Translations under genes and position numbers: made by a program
Shown here: in pieces, positions 8,701 through 17,674 of the stretch
Position numbering within the stretch: position 1 is the stretch's first letter
Layout of the letters: the number at the start of each line of letters is the position of its first letter
From: Burkholderia sp. BCC0506
GTDB taxonomy: Bacteria; Pseudomonadota; Gammaproteobacteria; Burkholderiales; Burkholderiaceae
Length of the DNA stretch: 64,000 nt
Assembly: GCF_902833145.1 (NCBI RefSeq)
Contig: NZ_CADFEN010000002.1
Coordinates: 310,001-374,000 of the forward strand
Reading direction: 5' to 3'
The notes under the pieces: model-generated
The model's input: the letters and a program-made list of their open reading frames with translations, nothing else
Database searches by the model: none
Told to the model about the DNA's origin: nothing

Positions 8701-8819
8701 AAATAAAACGGCGTCCAAGGTTGGCCCCTTGAACGCCGTCTCACACGTGGTGCACCCCGAAAGGCACATCTACGCTCACTCACGCGCGTCAGATTGCCAG
8801 ACGGAGCGCGCCTTGTCAA
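8700..8819 (-). ncRNA. Candidate small RNA ending in a strong intrinsic terminator
   Basis: On the minus strand a TTGACA (plus-strand 8814-8819) is followed after 17 bp by CAATCT (8791-8796), a weak -10. About 50-60 bases later comes a 13-bp stem with one mismatch (8727-8739 pairing with 8708-8720, loop 8721-8726) and the T-tract TTTTATTTTT. No minus-strand gene lies upstream that needs this terminator, because the transposition genes to the right run the other way. A transcript of about 75-85 nt is therefore possible. This is inference from layout only. Confidence 0.35.
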
Positions 8820-8822
8820 GTC

Positions 8823-8840
8823 ACGCCCGTAACCGGGCGT
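8823..8840. repeat. Perfect inverted repeat upstream of the transposition operon
   Basis: ACGCCCG and CGGGCGT flank a 4-base loop (TAAC). It lies about 265 bp before the tnsC-like start and just upstream of the candidate small-RNA promoter, so it could be an operator or part of a transposon end. No further support. Confidence 0.3.
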
Positions 8841-9103
8841 TGAGAGGCAATTATGACGACACCCCGTTTGTCGCCGCGTATGCTTGCGCGCGACTTTTCC
8901 ATCCGCTGCAACAGCAGCGGCACCGCAGCCCCGCGAACTGAAGCGTTGGGGCCGCAATCTACGTGCACTGTCCGCCGCAAGCCGGCGCAGCGACTTTCCC
9001 TCCGGTTGCGTGTGTCCTTCGGGCGGGTCGCGGTTCGTTCTTGCGAGTGCCAGCGAATGCCTGGCGCCGCCGCACGGTTCTCGCCAGCCGGTCAGGTGCC
9101 GTC

Positions 9104-10435
9104 ATGCAACTGACCATCGATGACACGGGCGTCCTGAATAGCGCTCGACTCGCGGACATCCCAGACCAGTCCAATCCTTGCGCGCGGTTTGCCAGGGACG
9201 TGACCACGCTTGACGACGGTTACGACGCAATGGAATGCATCCCCTCGGAGCGGCTGGGGGAGCCCGGTATCGGCGTAACCGATTTTCAGATTCCTACGTT
9301 CGAGCATGCCCGATTCGCAGTCGAACTTTTTGCCTCGGCTACCGAAAGCGCGACAGAGCGCAACTTGAACTCTGAAGAATTCAGACGCAAGACGGTCTCC
9401 GCGGCCATGTACATAAACCATTCGGCCGACCGGCATGGTCATGCATTGGAGGGTGCGCCAATTACCATCGCCAACGCTGGGCCGCGCGGCCATGTTGTCG
9501 TTATTCCAGCCGGGATGAGCCAGCAGGCGTTTCGAAAAGCCATCCAACGCATGTTTGGTACGGAATACGAAAAAATTGATATTGCGGTCCCGCAGGGTGG
9601 GACGATTCGATACACGCGGCTGCCATCTCTGACCGTGCCGTTCCCGGAAAACGGTGCGCCGCGCTCGTTTGGAAAGCTCTTCCTCCGCTACTTCGACGAC
9701 GCTATGAAGATGACTCATTCAGCGCGTCTTCGCGGCCCATTTCATCGCGGGGAAGAGGAGGTCGGGCCAGCCTTGCAGGCCTATGCGATTGCAGCAAACA
9801 TCGGCGTACTGATTGTGGAGCAAATCAATACGCGCAACGCAAGCACGAAGCTGGCCAAAAGCTTGTGGGCAATCTTGGCGCGTTTCACCGCAGACACCGG
9901 TATTCCGATTGTTTGCCTTGTAACGCCCGGGGCGGCTGCGGCACTCTCCGAGCAGAGCACCGCTGCTGCGCTCCTCGCCGGGAACACTTGGTACAACATT
10001 GCGTCCGCAGAACCGCACTCCGCCCAGTGGTCCCTGACGTGCGAGTATCTCTACACGACGTATCTGACGGGCTGTATGGGCTTTGGCGAACCGGAATGGT
10101 TCGCTGAAACGATGTGGTGGTTGACTTGTGGACTCAGCGAGCTTGCGGTCAAGGCGTGCGTTCATATCGTCAGTGTTAGCCGGAAAGAGGATTTCAGTCG
10201 ACCTGGCAAGGACGAATTTGTGAAGTTGGCAAAGAATGCCCTTGCCCTTGAATGGCCACATCTGCGTGCAATCAGGAAACTGCGCGAAGGAGGCTCATTC
10301 ACTTCAGCCAGCATTCGTCGTCACGGTGACTGGCTTCCTGTCGAACCGATGATGCAGTCGGTGCCGGGACTGGACGAGACGAATCCAGCATTCCGAATCA
10401 CCGAGGTGTCGATGCCGGGGGCCAACCATGCTTAG
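9104..10435 (+). CDS. tnsC: TnsC-like AAA+ transposition regulator with ablated Walker motifs
   Basis: 443 residues from the ATG at 9104; 47 further codons upstream in frame look non-coding. Identity as TnsC rests on the segment before the second motif (PENGAPRSFGKLFLRYFDDA, like the conserved DGS.....NFF.ALD of TnsC), the helical motif LSELAVKACVHIV near the C-terminus (TnsC has D/ELAVKLF), and its place in a tns operon. The P-loop position reads VIPAGMSQQA (133-142), with no GKS/T. The Walker B position reads VLIVEQIN (235-242) instead of a DE pair, so the catalytic Glu is Gln. No other GxxxxGK[ST] occurs. TnsC normally needs ATP to join the target selector to TnsAB. The stop overlaps the next start by 8 bp. 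Confidence 0.72.
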   Translation: MQLTIDDTGVLNSARLADIPDQSNPCARFARDVTTLDDGYDAMECIPSERLGEPGIGVTDFQIPTFEHARFAVELFASATESATERNLNSEEFRRKTVSAAMYINHSADRHGHALEGAPITIANAGPRGHVVVIPAGMSQQAFRKAIQRMFGTEYEKIDIAVPQGGTIRYTRLPSLTVPFPENGAPRSFGKLFLRYFDDAMKMTHSARLRGPFHRGEEEVGPALQAYAIAANIGVLIVEQINTRNASTKLAKSLWAILARFTADTGIPIVCLVTPGAAAALSEQSTAAALLAGNTWYNIASAEPHSAQWSLTCEYLYTTYLTGCMGFGEPEWFAETMWWLTCGLSELAVKACVHIVSVSRKEDFSRPGKDEFVKLAKNALALEWPHLRAIRKLREGGSFTSASIRRHGDWLPVEPMMQSVPGLDETNPAFRITEVSMPGANHA

Positions 10436-11870
10436 CACCTATGTCTCCGCTACCGCCGGTGAAACAGCAACGAGTCTACTTGAGGCCGCTGCTTTTGCTA
10501 CTGGCTCTGCAGCGGCTCGCCATCTTTCTGCGCGTCGCTATCGTCGTTGCGCACCACTAGTCGGGACCCTGCCGTCGCGGGCGAAGGCGTTCTGTGACGC
10601 AACGGAACAAGCATACGGCACACCCGAAGAAGTCGTGTCAAAGTTTTCGCTCGCACCCTTGTATTCCCGGGGCATGAATCCGCTAATGCAACGGAAGCTA
10701 GTCGCCCAGTTGGTGGATGGCTCGCATTCCCGGACTTGCTGTCCTCGGCTGCGGCCCTTCATCCAATGCGGAAATCGCCACGGCCTACAGTGTCCCGAAT
10801 GCGCGATGCTTGCCACCAAGACGCATGGACGCCGGATTTCGTATTGCATGCACTGCATTGATTTCGTTAGTCGCTGTCCGATTCATGACTGCAAGCTGGT
10901 CAGTGACGACGATTGCAGCTCCCTCGAAGAGATGCTCGCGTCCAACGCCGGCGTCAATGCGACGCGCAATGCAACTCGCTACGCGCAGTTGGCTCATGCC
11001 ATGGCGCAGGGTTGTTCATCGGAGTACACCAGGGAAAGTGTACGTCGGCGACTACGCGAGAAACAGTACCTCTCCGAATCCGGACGGTGCCGACTGGATT
11101 CGCTTCGAAGCGCATTCGCCGGGGTGTTTTCGGACGGCTTCGAAGACATTCGTCTTAACGAACTGTTGGCGAATACAGATGTTGCGGCGACCAGCGTATA
11201 TCTGTTGAACCGCGAGGCGAGAGCCATCCATCCGGTGTTCTTGATACTCCTTGAGTGGCTGTCCGTGGAGTTGGACACACTGCCTATCAGGTCACATGCA
11301 ATAAGCCCGGATATAAGCAATGCAGAACCTGCTATGGATGTACGTGACGCAAAACGAACTGCGTGGTTGCGACATCAAATGCAGTGCGCAGGCATAGGGC
11401 GCAATGAGATTCGGCGTCGGAAGCCAGCTCTTTGGGTCTGGTTATATCGATATGACCGTAATTGGCTCGCCGCCCATCAGGTCGCCCCTCGGCACCCCCA
11501 CGGTCGGAAGACCCGCGCAATGCCGTCGGCGCCGTTCGCACGCGCAATCGTTTCAGCTGAGCGTCCCGTTCACCGTAGCGCGATTGGCCGCGAGCCGCTT
11601 CCGTCGGCATACCAGATGCGTCTCGCCTATGGAATGAATCAATACCTGTTCGACCGCGCAACAGAAGCGTTCGATGGCGCGGGAAAAGCTGCGCAGTTGC
11701 CCGCACGTCGTGAGGTCTTCATCGCTCGCCGACTAGAACGAGCCATTTCGGTGCTTGCGGCGAAGGGAATGGCCACTGATGCGGCGTCGGTCGCTCGCGA
11801 AGCCAGATTGCGGATTTCGACCGTCGTGCGCTATCAACGCGAGGAGTCCGCTAGATATGCAAGCGAATGA
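10428..11870 (+). CDS. tniQ: TniQ/TnsD family target-site selection protein (first copy)
   Basis: 480 residues, about the length of Tn7 TnsD (508). The zinc-binding region has CPEC at 122-125, then YCMHC and CPIH at 150-153, as in TniQ proteins. Further on, TAWLRHQMQCAGIGRNEIRR followed by PALWVWLYRYDRNWL matches the TnsD repeat that ends in a WLYRHDRDWL-like motif. In Tn7, TnsD binds the 3' end of glmS and brings in TnsC and TnsAB. The gene overlaps tnsC by 8 bp and the next tniQ by 14 bp. Which of the two TniQ proteins reads glmS cannot be told from sequence alone; the TnsD-type repeat makes this one the better candidate. Confidence 0.85.
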   Translation: MLSTYVSATAGETATSLLEAAAFATGSAAARHLSARRYRRCAPLVGTLPSRAKAFCDATEQAYGTPEEVVSKFSLAPLYSRGMNPLMQRKLVAQLVDGSHSRTCCPRLRPFIQCGNRHGLQCPECAMLATKTHGRRISYCMHCIDFVSRCPIHDCKLVSDDDCSSLEEMLASNAGVNATRNATRYAQLAHAMAQGCSSEYTRESVRRRLREKQYLSESGRCRLDSLRSAFAGVFSDGFEDIRLNELLANTDVAATSVYLLNREARAIHPVFLILLEWLSVELDTLPIRSHAISPDISNAEPAMDVRDAKRTAWLRHQMQCAGIGRNEIRRRKPALWVWLYRYDRNWLAAHQVAPRHPHGRKTRAMPSAPFARAIVSAERPVHRSAIGREPLPSAYQMRLAYGMNQYLFDRATEAFDGAGKAAQLPARREVFIARRLERAISVLAAKGMATDAASVAREARLRISTVVRYQREESARYASE

Positions 11871-13401
11871 ATCCCTCGCGTCCATGGTGATGACCTCCAT
11901 TGCCGACGGCGAGCACTTTCCCCTCTACTTCGCGCGACTTCGCAGCTTCGCTTGCGTTGACTTGACACCAAGTGGGCTGTTGTTCCCAAGCGGTATGCGC
12001 AAGCTTATCGACCAGTTTGGAGACCTGGTTGGACCACTCGATAAGGTTCTCGGTGGCAACATGCTTTTGCCGTTATTCAATCGCGCATTGCCCCCCGACG
12101 ACCAAGACATTCTCAAAGCCCACTGTCTTGACACGCCGAAACTGGGCTTGCCGGCCGTAGTCGGGCTCAATGGGCCGCGCTCTGGCTGGGCGCGCGCGGC
12201 CATTGCTTGCTGTCCGATGTGTATCAAGGATGATATCGCGCCGTGCGGCAATCCTTATTGGAGACGGGACCACCTGGTGCCTGGCGTTCTCTTCTGTGGT
12301 CGCCATCACCTGCCGTTGCACGTCCGGTGTGAGACGTGTAGCGACTTCAGGACCTATCCGAATTGGACAACTCACCCGGGCAGGAATTGTGGCTGTGGGC
12401 TCAGGCCTCAGCGCCGAGCGACCACGTTGACCGACGCCCAAACAGCATCGGAAATTGAGGTGGCGAAGGCCGCGTCGAGACTGCTGCAACCTGACTACAT
12501 GCCGCAACTCAACCACGTGGGTTTTGCAACCCTCGTTGGAGAATCCGCCCGTCGGCTTGGACTGACGCGGGACCGTGGCGTTAACTGGCGTCGCACCGAA
12601 GAATATTTTAAAGAGACCCCGCACGCGCACCTAATCTCTCGGACATCGCTTCTGGTCGGACGCGGCTACGTCGGGACCATTCTGCGTGGGAAGGGCGTAT
12701 ACCGGAACCCGATGCATAACGTCGCATTGCTGATTGCGCTCTACGGAACGTGGGATGCAGTTGAAGGTGCCTGCTCGGCTATGAAATCTGAGGAGCATCA
12801 GGCTGCACCATCAACGAAAACTACGAACGTGAGTGCTCGAAGCAATTACTCGAGATTCAGGACATACCGCTCCCGATGGATGGACAAACACCACGACCGG
12901 TGGTTCGAGCACTATGCCGGGATGTATCGGGACGTTCGAACGAAGCATCCCGACGATACCTTTTCGCAATTGATGCGTCGTCTGCCTGCTACCGCAGCTC
13001 AGTTTCTCACTCGCACAAAGCTGATTGCAGCTGGCGAAGACGTACCTCCGTCGCGCGCCGGCGCCTACGACTCTGCGTTGGACCGGTCATACGCAGAGCA
13101 CATACGTTCGACGGCAAAGCGACTCTTTGAACAGGGTTTCCCTAGGCGAGTAACACGGCATGCCCTGATACGCGGACATCGCATGGACATCGCGTGGTAT
13201 CAAATCCGCGACCGACTGCCGCTCGCAAAACTGGCACTCGCGGAGAATGAGGAGTGCGTACCAGCGTATAGACGCCGCCGCCTGCTGATGCTCTCCAATT
13301 CCGCGACCGTCTTGACGATGCCGCGACTGACCAAAGAGCAAATCGACGAAATGGATGACATGACCGTCCGAAAATTCCTCCGACAAGGAGCCGCACGATG
13401 A
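11857..13401 (+). CDS. tniQ: TniQ/TnsD family target-site selection protein (second copy)
   Basis: 514 residues from the ATG at 11857, which has GAGGAG upstream and overlaps the previous gene by 14 bp; a longer frame from 11755 would lie almost wholly inside the first tniQ. The N-terminal half has the TniQ zinc motif: CCPMC at 118-122, then YWRRDHLVPGVLFC, H150 and CETC at 158-161. The C-terminal half (about 290-514) is basic and probably binds DNA. It ends with ATGA overlapping tnsA. A second full-length target selector suggests a second class of target besides glmS, by analogy with elements that carry two TniQ proteins. Confidence 0.87.
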   Translation: MQANESLASMVMTSIADGEHFPLYFARLRSFACVDLTPSGLLFPSGMRKLIDQFGDLVGPLDKVLGGNMLLPLFNRALPPDDQDILKAHCLDTPKLGLPAVVGLNGPRSGWARAAIACCPMCIKDDIAPCGNPYWRRDHLVPGVLFCGRHHLPLHVRCETCSDFRTYPNWTTHPGRNCGCGLRPQRRATTLTDAQTASEIEVAKAASRLLQPDYMPQLNHVGFATLVGESARRLGLTRDRGVNWRRTEEYFKETPHAHLISRTSLLVGRGYVGTILRGKGVYRNPMHNVALLIALYGTWDAVEGACSAMKSEEHQAAPSTKTTNVSARSNYSRFRTYRSRWMDKHHDRWFEHYAGMYRDVRTKHPDDTFSQLMRRLPATAAQFLTRTKLIAAGEDVPPSRAGAYDSALDRSYAEHIRSTAKRLFEQGFPRRVTRHALIRGHRMDIAWYQIRDRLPLAKLALAENEECVPAYRRRRLLMLSNSATVLTMPRLTKEQIDEMDDMTVRKFLRQGAAR

Positions 13402-14333
13402 ATGTCTCCACACCAGGCGCAGACAATGTTTCCACGCACAGCTCGGTATATGGCTGTCTCCCTAGCACAACCCTGGGGTTGTTGCGTGCCTGGCCGCCGG
13501 TAGCTCCGCGACGTCATTCCATGAGAGAAGGGAGGGCTCTAGACGAGTTCAAGCTGGCGAATCTCACGCGCCCGTTCGTCACGCCGAGGGACATCCACTT
13601 ACCGCCCACCGACAAGTACGGCTGGCCGCACGGAGTTGCGTACGAAGCATTGCTCAAGGCCCGCCGGCCATCGTTGAGTACACGTTCGACATTTCGCGGG
13701 ATGAAATTCCGCCGACGCTACGAGGCGCTATCGGGAAACGAACAGCGCATCCTGTTCTCTCTTGCATTCCATCCTTACGTCATTGATGTGCGAGACCAGT
13801 ATGGAATCTACGACGTTGAGGCCCTACACCGCGTGCAACGCAAGGGCGAACTCCTGCTGCGCACAGACATGATGACCATCGACGTCATCGTCACCTACGT
13901 GATGCCAGGGAGTCCAGATTTGCATTACCACGGAATCTCCATTAAGCCAGAGAACTACATGCCGGACCAGAATGACCTCGACCGCGAGCATCGCGAGCAG
14001 AACGCACTTGCGCCTCGTGGCTGGACGTGGGAGTTGATGCGCGGAGACGCCGTCAGCCAGCGCGAGTTCGTGAATAACTTCGGTATGTATCGAACCGTGC
14101 GCGACCAGAATGTGGCATTGAACTACGACAACGCAGAATGGTTTGCAAAGAAGCTACTTCGGAGCAGCAGGAGGGGCACGATGGGCTCCGTGCTCGGTCG
14201 CATCTCAAGACGCCTCGGCATTAGCGACGATGCCGCGCATCAGCTGTTTGCCGTCGCCGTTTCGTATGGCTTCTTGACCGTCGACCATTCAAAGGACCTG
14301 CGGGTGGACTTACCACTGCACCTGCTCTGTTAG
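13398..14333 (+). CDS. tnsA: TnsA-like heteromeric transposase endonuclease subunit
   Basis: 311 residues, start ATG overlapping the previous stop, with AAGGAG 8-9 bases upstream. The core has the restriction-enzyme-like triad of TnsA: E115 in SGNEQRIL, D162 in MMTIDVIVTY and K183 in GISIKPE, spaced about as in Tn7 TnsA (E63, D114, K132). An insert of about 20 residues lies before D162. The last 70 residues look like the winged-helix C-terminal domain. TnsA cuts the 5' strands at the transposon ends while TnsB cuts the 3' strands, which allows cut-and-paste movement. Its position after tnsC and the tniQ pair, rather than first, is unlike Tn7. Confidence 0.88.
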   Translation: MNVSTPGADNVSTHSSVYGCLPSTTLGLLRAWPPVAPRRHSMREGRALDEFKLANLTRPFVTPRDIHLPPTDKYGWPHGVAYEALLKARRPSLSTRSTFRGMKFRRRYEALSGNEQRILFSLAFHPYVIDVRDQYGIYDVEALHRVQRKGELLLRTDMMTIDVIVTYVMPGSPDLHYHGISIKPENYMPDQNDLDREHREQNALAPRGWTWELMRGDAVSQREFVNNFGMYRTVRDQNVALNYDNAEWFAKKLLRSSRRGTMGSVLGRISRRLGISDDAAHQLFAVAVSYGFLTVDHSKDLRVDLPLHLLC

Positions 14334-14461
14334 ACCCGGTCAGTCACGTAACCCCACAAGTCGCCGAGGCCACCGTTTACCTGGCCGTGGCCTCGCTCGT
14401 CCTCCGATTCTAGAAACACGTTAATGGCGTCGTTTTGCATACCTATTTGATAGAGGCAACA

Positions 14462-16810
14462 ATGCAACCCGATTTTTCCGATTTCATCAAGCCGCCTGTA
14501 CCGAGCCCTGAGCTGCTTGCGCAACTGCTCGAATTTCAGTCTGCTACCTGGCCCCACCAGCTCGGTCGGTTTACCCCTTTCAAGCGGAAGCGCGATGGCG
14601 ATAACGTAATTTACCGGTCCGTTGCCTGGAACCCATACGACAAATCGCTCCACGTACTGCGGGCCGCTTCTGGGACGCCCAAGGATGTCGGCTACTGGGA
14701 AACGTGGCATGAGAACGCGAAAGACAAGCCGCTCGACGACATCTATCTGGTCGACGACACTATCATGCCCGTCGAGATGAAAGTGACGCGCGACAAACTG
14801 AGACCGAGCGCCGTGAAGGGGATGGATAAGCGCATGCGGATTGTGCAGGCGTTCGCGTATCTGGACCCGGTGGGAAAAGGGAGTCCTTCGGATTTCATTT
14901 TCAACGACCTGGTGGTGGTGAGCGACGGTACTCGCTCAGCGGCGCTGAAACGCGTAGTCGCTGCACTTGCTCAGCCGCATGGATTCCAGACCGCTGTCAG
15001 AAAGTTGTTCCACAAGTTTGTGCACAACGGCGGCCATCCGAACGCGCTCGCGAAACATACGTTCCGGCAGGGGCATCCCAAAATGTCGCGCGTGGGAATA
15101 AACACGAAAAAGCCGGGGCCGAAGTCCGCGAGTGAAGCCCGCATTGCATCAAGGAACAAGGCGCTTGGTACAGACAGTCACGCACGGCGTCATCCCGTCA
15201 GGCCGAGCGACGAAATCAAATTTATTCGGACGTTGGAACAACGTTGGGTGCAGTTACGTTGCACCATACGTGAGGCTTATGACGGCATGGTTCTCGTGGA
15301 CTATCCGAAATGGCCGAAGCGCCTCATTCCTAGCCTTCGGTCGTTCCGTTATCACGCGACGAAGCGGCTCATCCCCGACCTTGACCTCAAGCGCCTTCGC
15401 GACGGAAAGCGGCTATCAGCGCAGTACAACGACGCCCGCGCCGGTCAGGCCAGCCACCTCACACAAGGGCTCATCGAGATTCTCGATGTCGACGGCTTCG
15501 TGGCTAAGATTGGCGTAGCTGCTCGAGTTGGCGGCCGGATTGAAAGTATTCACATGACCGTGATGTTCGCCGTCTCGCGCCCGTCCGGCGCAATCCTCGG
15601 TTACGAGCTTGCCATCAGGGGGGAGAATGCGGAGGCTTTTCGCCGGTGCATCGCATCCGTCTTTCTGCCTAAGGCCGAGCGTGCGCTGGAACTCGGGCTA
15701 ACGTCGACCAAAGGGCTACTTCACGGCAACGTCGATGCGATTTTCGTAGATAACGGAGCTGGCGCTTCAGAACAAGTCATCGTAGCTGCTTGCGACGAAA
15801 TGGGTCTCATGAGGATGCTGCCACCGCCCGGTCGCGGGGACCTCAAGGGCGTTGGAGAAGGCGTCAACAGTTTGATGGTTCTGATGATGCTCGGCGAAGA
15901 CAGCGCATACACCCGAGCGACCGACCACCTATCCAAAGAGATACGGCGACAGAGGGCAAAGAATGCGCCTATCCCCTTGGAGCAATTTGAACGCCTGCTG
16001 CTCAAGGCAATCCAGCACTACAACCTGTTCACGAACAAAAAGCGCTTGAGGTCGTACGAGATGCGAAAGGCCCGCATTGGCGTGACCCCGGCGGCCATCT
16101 TCAAATACACCCAGGAGCAACGCCGCGGCGACGCCCGTCGCCAGCTCACACCCCGGGAGGTGTTCGAGCGGTTTGTCCCGTGGCAGACCCGGATATGTCG
16201 GCGAGGTCTGGTGAACTTCATGTCGATGCGGTACAGCTCCGATGAACTCGTTGAGCATTTCAATGAGCATGTGCGGCAGCTTGGAAAGCGCGAACCTTTA
16301 CCCGTGCGAGTGAAACGCTTGGACGGACATCCACTCATCCTACTCTGGCAAAAGTCTGATGGTGCGACGTCTGTGCTGAACCTCGTCGAAGAGGATGCCC
16401 GCAGCATTGGCTCGGTAACCTGGAAAGGACTGGAGTTTCTCAACGCTGACGATTCATGGTGCGAGGAAAAGCTCAAGCCTGGCCGCCGAGCGAGTCGCAA
16501 CCGGGTTACGGCCAGGGTTCACGCGAGTGCCGTCAGAGCGGAGGGCGTTCGCGCCGGAAACGAAATGGGTGGGCTCGAAGGCGTCACCGGGAGAAGCGCA
16601 AGGGCGAACGCCGAAGCGAAGCAAAACGCCCGCCGGGGCGCTGCCCAGGCAACGGCTTACGGCATCGCGGATGCTGGGGTTGAAGTTCATAGGACGGAGC
16701 GCGTGCAGCTTACAGCGCCCTCTTCGGTCGCCGAGTCGTCCTACTTACGTCGGCTTGCGCAGCGTCTTTCCGCGCGGAAGTCGAATCCGGATGCGCCTGA
16801 GCAGCGCTGA
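14462..16810 (+). CDS. tnsB: TnsB-like DDE transposase
   Basis: 782 residues from the ATG at 14462 (AGAGG about 6 bases before it). A longer frame from a TTG at 14435 lacks support. The N-terminal 330 residues are basic and should bind the transposon ends. The RNase H-like core has D342 in EILDVDGF, D430 in AIFVDNGAG and E466 in KGVGEGVNS; the last two are 36 residues apart, as in the DDE family. The GENAEAFRR stretch and the C-terminal beta-barrel-like part (about 590-680) follow the TnsB plan. The last 80 residues are basic and low-complexity. There is a 128-bp gap after tnsA, unlike the overlaps upstream, so tnsB may also have its own promoter. Confidence 0.87.
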   Translation: MQPDFSDFIKPPVPSPELLAQLLEFQSATWPHQLGRFTPFKRKRDGDNVIYRSVAWNPYDKSLHVLRAASGTPKDVGYWETWHENAKDKPLDDIYLVDDTIMPVEMKVTRDKLRPSAVKGMDKRMRIVQAFAYLDPVGKGSPSDFIFNDLVVVSDGTRSAALKRVVAALAQPHGFQTAVRKLFHKFVHNGGHPNALAKHTFRQGHPKMSRVGINTKKPGPKSASEARIASRNKALGTDSHARRHPVRPSDEIKFIRTLEQRWVQLRCTIREAYDGMVLVDYPKWPKRLIPSLRSFRYHATKRLIPDLDLKRLRDGKRLSAQYNDARAGQASHLTQGLIEILDVDGFVAKIGVAARVGGRIESIHMTVMFAVSRPSGAILGYELAIRGENAEAFRRCIASVFLPKAERALELGLTSTKGLLHGNVDAIFVDNGAGASEQVIVAACDEMGLMRMLPPPGRGDLKGVGEGVNSLMVLMMLGEDSAYTRATDHLSKEIRRQRAKNAPIPLEQFERLLLKAIQHYNLFTNKKRLRSYEMRKARIGVTPAAIFKYTQEQRRGDARRQLTPREVFERFVPWQTRICRRGLVNFMSMRYSSDELVEHFNEHVRQLGKREPLPVRVKRLDGHPLILLWQKSDGATSVLNLVEEDARSIGSVTWKGLEFLNADDSWCEEKLKPGRRASRNRVTARVHASAVRAEGVRAGNEMGGLEGVTGRSARANAEAKQNARRGAAQATAYGIADAGVEVHRTERVQLTAPSSVAESSYLRRLAQRLSARKSNPDAPEQR

Positions 16811-16912
16811 AGCGAGTTGGTCAATTTCGGTCGGGCGGCTCAGCTCCGACTCGAACTTCGTAAACTTGGAGCCCTGCATTGGTTCGATACGGCTCCGCAC
16901 CCAGAGAATCAA

Positions 16913-17449
16913 ATGGACGAAGTTAAAGAGGTCTTCTTTGCGCCATCAATCGAGTGGTTCAAAGCGATGGCAAAACAGTTGCGTCTGCATCTCAGATGGG
17001 ATGTCAAACAGTATTACGCGTCACTGAATCTGCTTGCACGGATTTACGGCTTCACTAGCTGGCTCGACTATCTTGAATATTACGGCGGCGACCATGCATA
17101 CGAGACCTTCTGGGACTCTGAGCTTGACGAAAGGGCTTATGATGAGCGGCGGTACATGCAGACGACTGTCTTGATGAGCACATTGCAAATTGTGGAAATG
17201 GATGCGGTCAAAATCTTGGCCGAAGTCCAAGTGTCTAGCCAGACCACGGCTGCGCCAAACCTGACTGAGCGCGATGGAATTCGGGAATTTCGTCTTCCGC
17301 CGCGGTTGTTGCTAAATGAAGTTCCCCAGACCGAACACATTCTGGATGCGTCACCCGCGAAACCCGTTGTAACCTACAAGAAGGGCCGTCGGAGGATGTG
17401 CGGTCGAAGCTTCATTAGCGAATCGCTTCCTGTGACCGACGTCTCGTGA
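16913..17449 (+). CDS. Hypothetical protein downstream of tnsB
   Basis: 178 residues from the ATG at 16913; a TTG at 16817 would add 32. Residues about 10-50 hold KAMAKQLRLH and then LLARIYGFTSWLDYLEY, similar to a short motif (KxLRxxL ... ELLAxxxGYxxWxxL) found in small proteins of unknown role that are often annotated as glyoxalase-related. The remainder is not recognised. It follows tnsB by 102 bp on the same strand, so it may be read from the same operon, either as an accessory factor or as the first cargo gene. Confidence 0.6.
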   Translation: MDEVKEVFFAPSIEWFKAMAKQLRLHLRWDVKQYYASLNLLARIYGFTSWLDYLEYYGGDHAYETFWDSELDERAYDERRYMQTTVLMSTLQIVEMDAVKILAEVQVSSQTTAAPNLTERDGIREFRLPPRLLLNEVPQTEHILDASPAKPVVTYKKGRRRMCGRSFISESLPVTDVS

Positions 17450-17674
17450 CAGAGGAGAAAGTCCATCCGCGCTCGCACAAAGTGACGGCAGCAGGTCGTT
17501 CAAAACCATGACAAGAGAGCGCATGAAGGAAGTCGGCGAGGCGCGGATGGACCATGCTTGCAGAGACGCGAACAGCATCGTCGTATTAGCCGCAAATCCC
17601 CGCCTCCGACTCTATCGGTCATTGGGCGGCCTGTGCCGAGTCCCCAATCTATACATCTGGGCAAGCGACGGTAC

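Noticed and set aside
14330-14710. 126-codon minus-strand frame at the tnsA/tnsB junction
   Set aside because: Mostly antisense to the start of tnsB; no motif.
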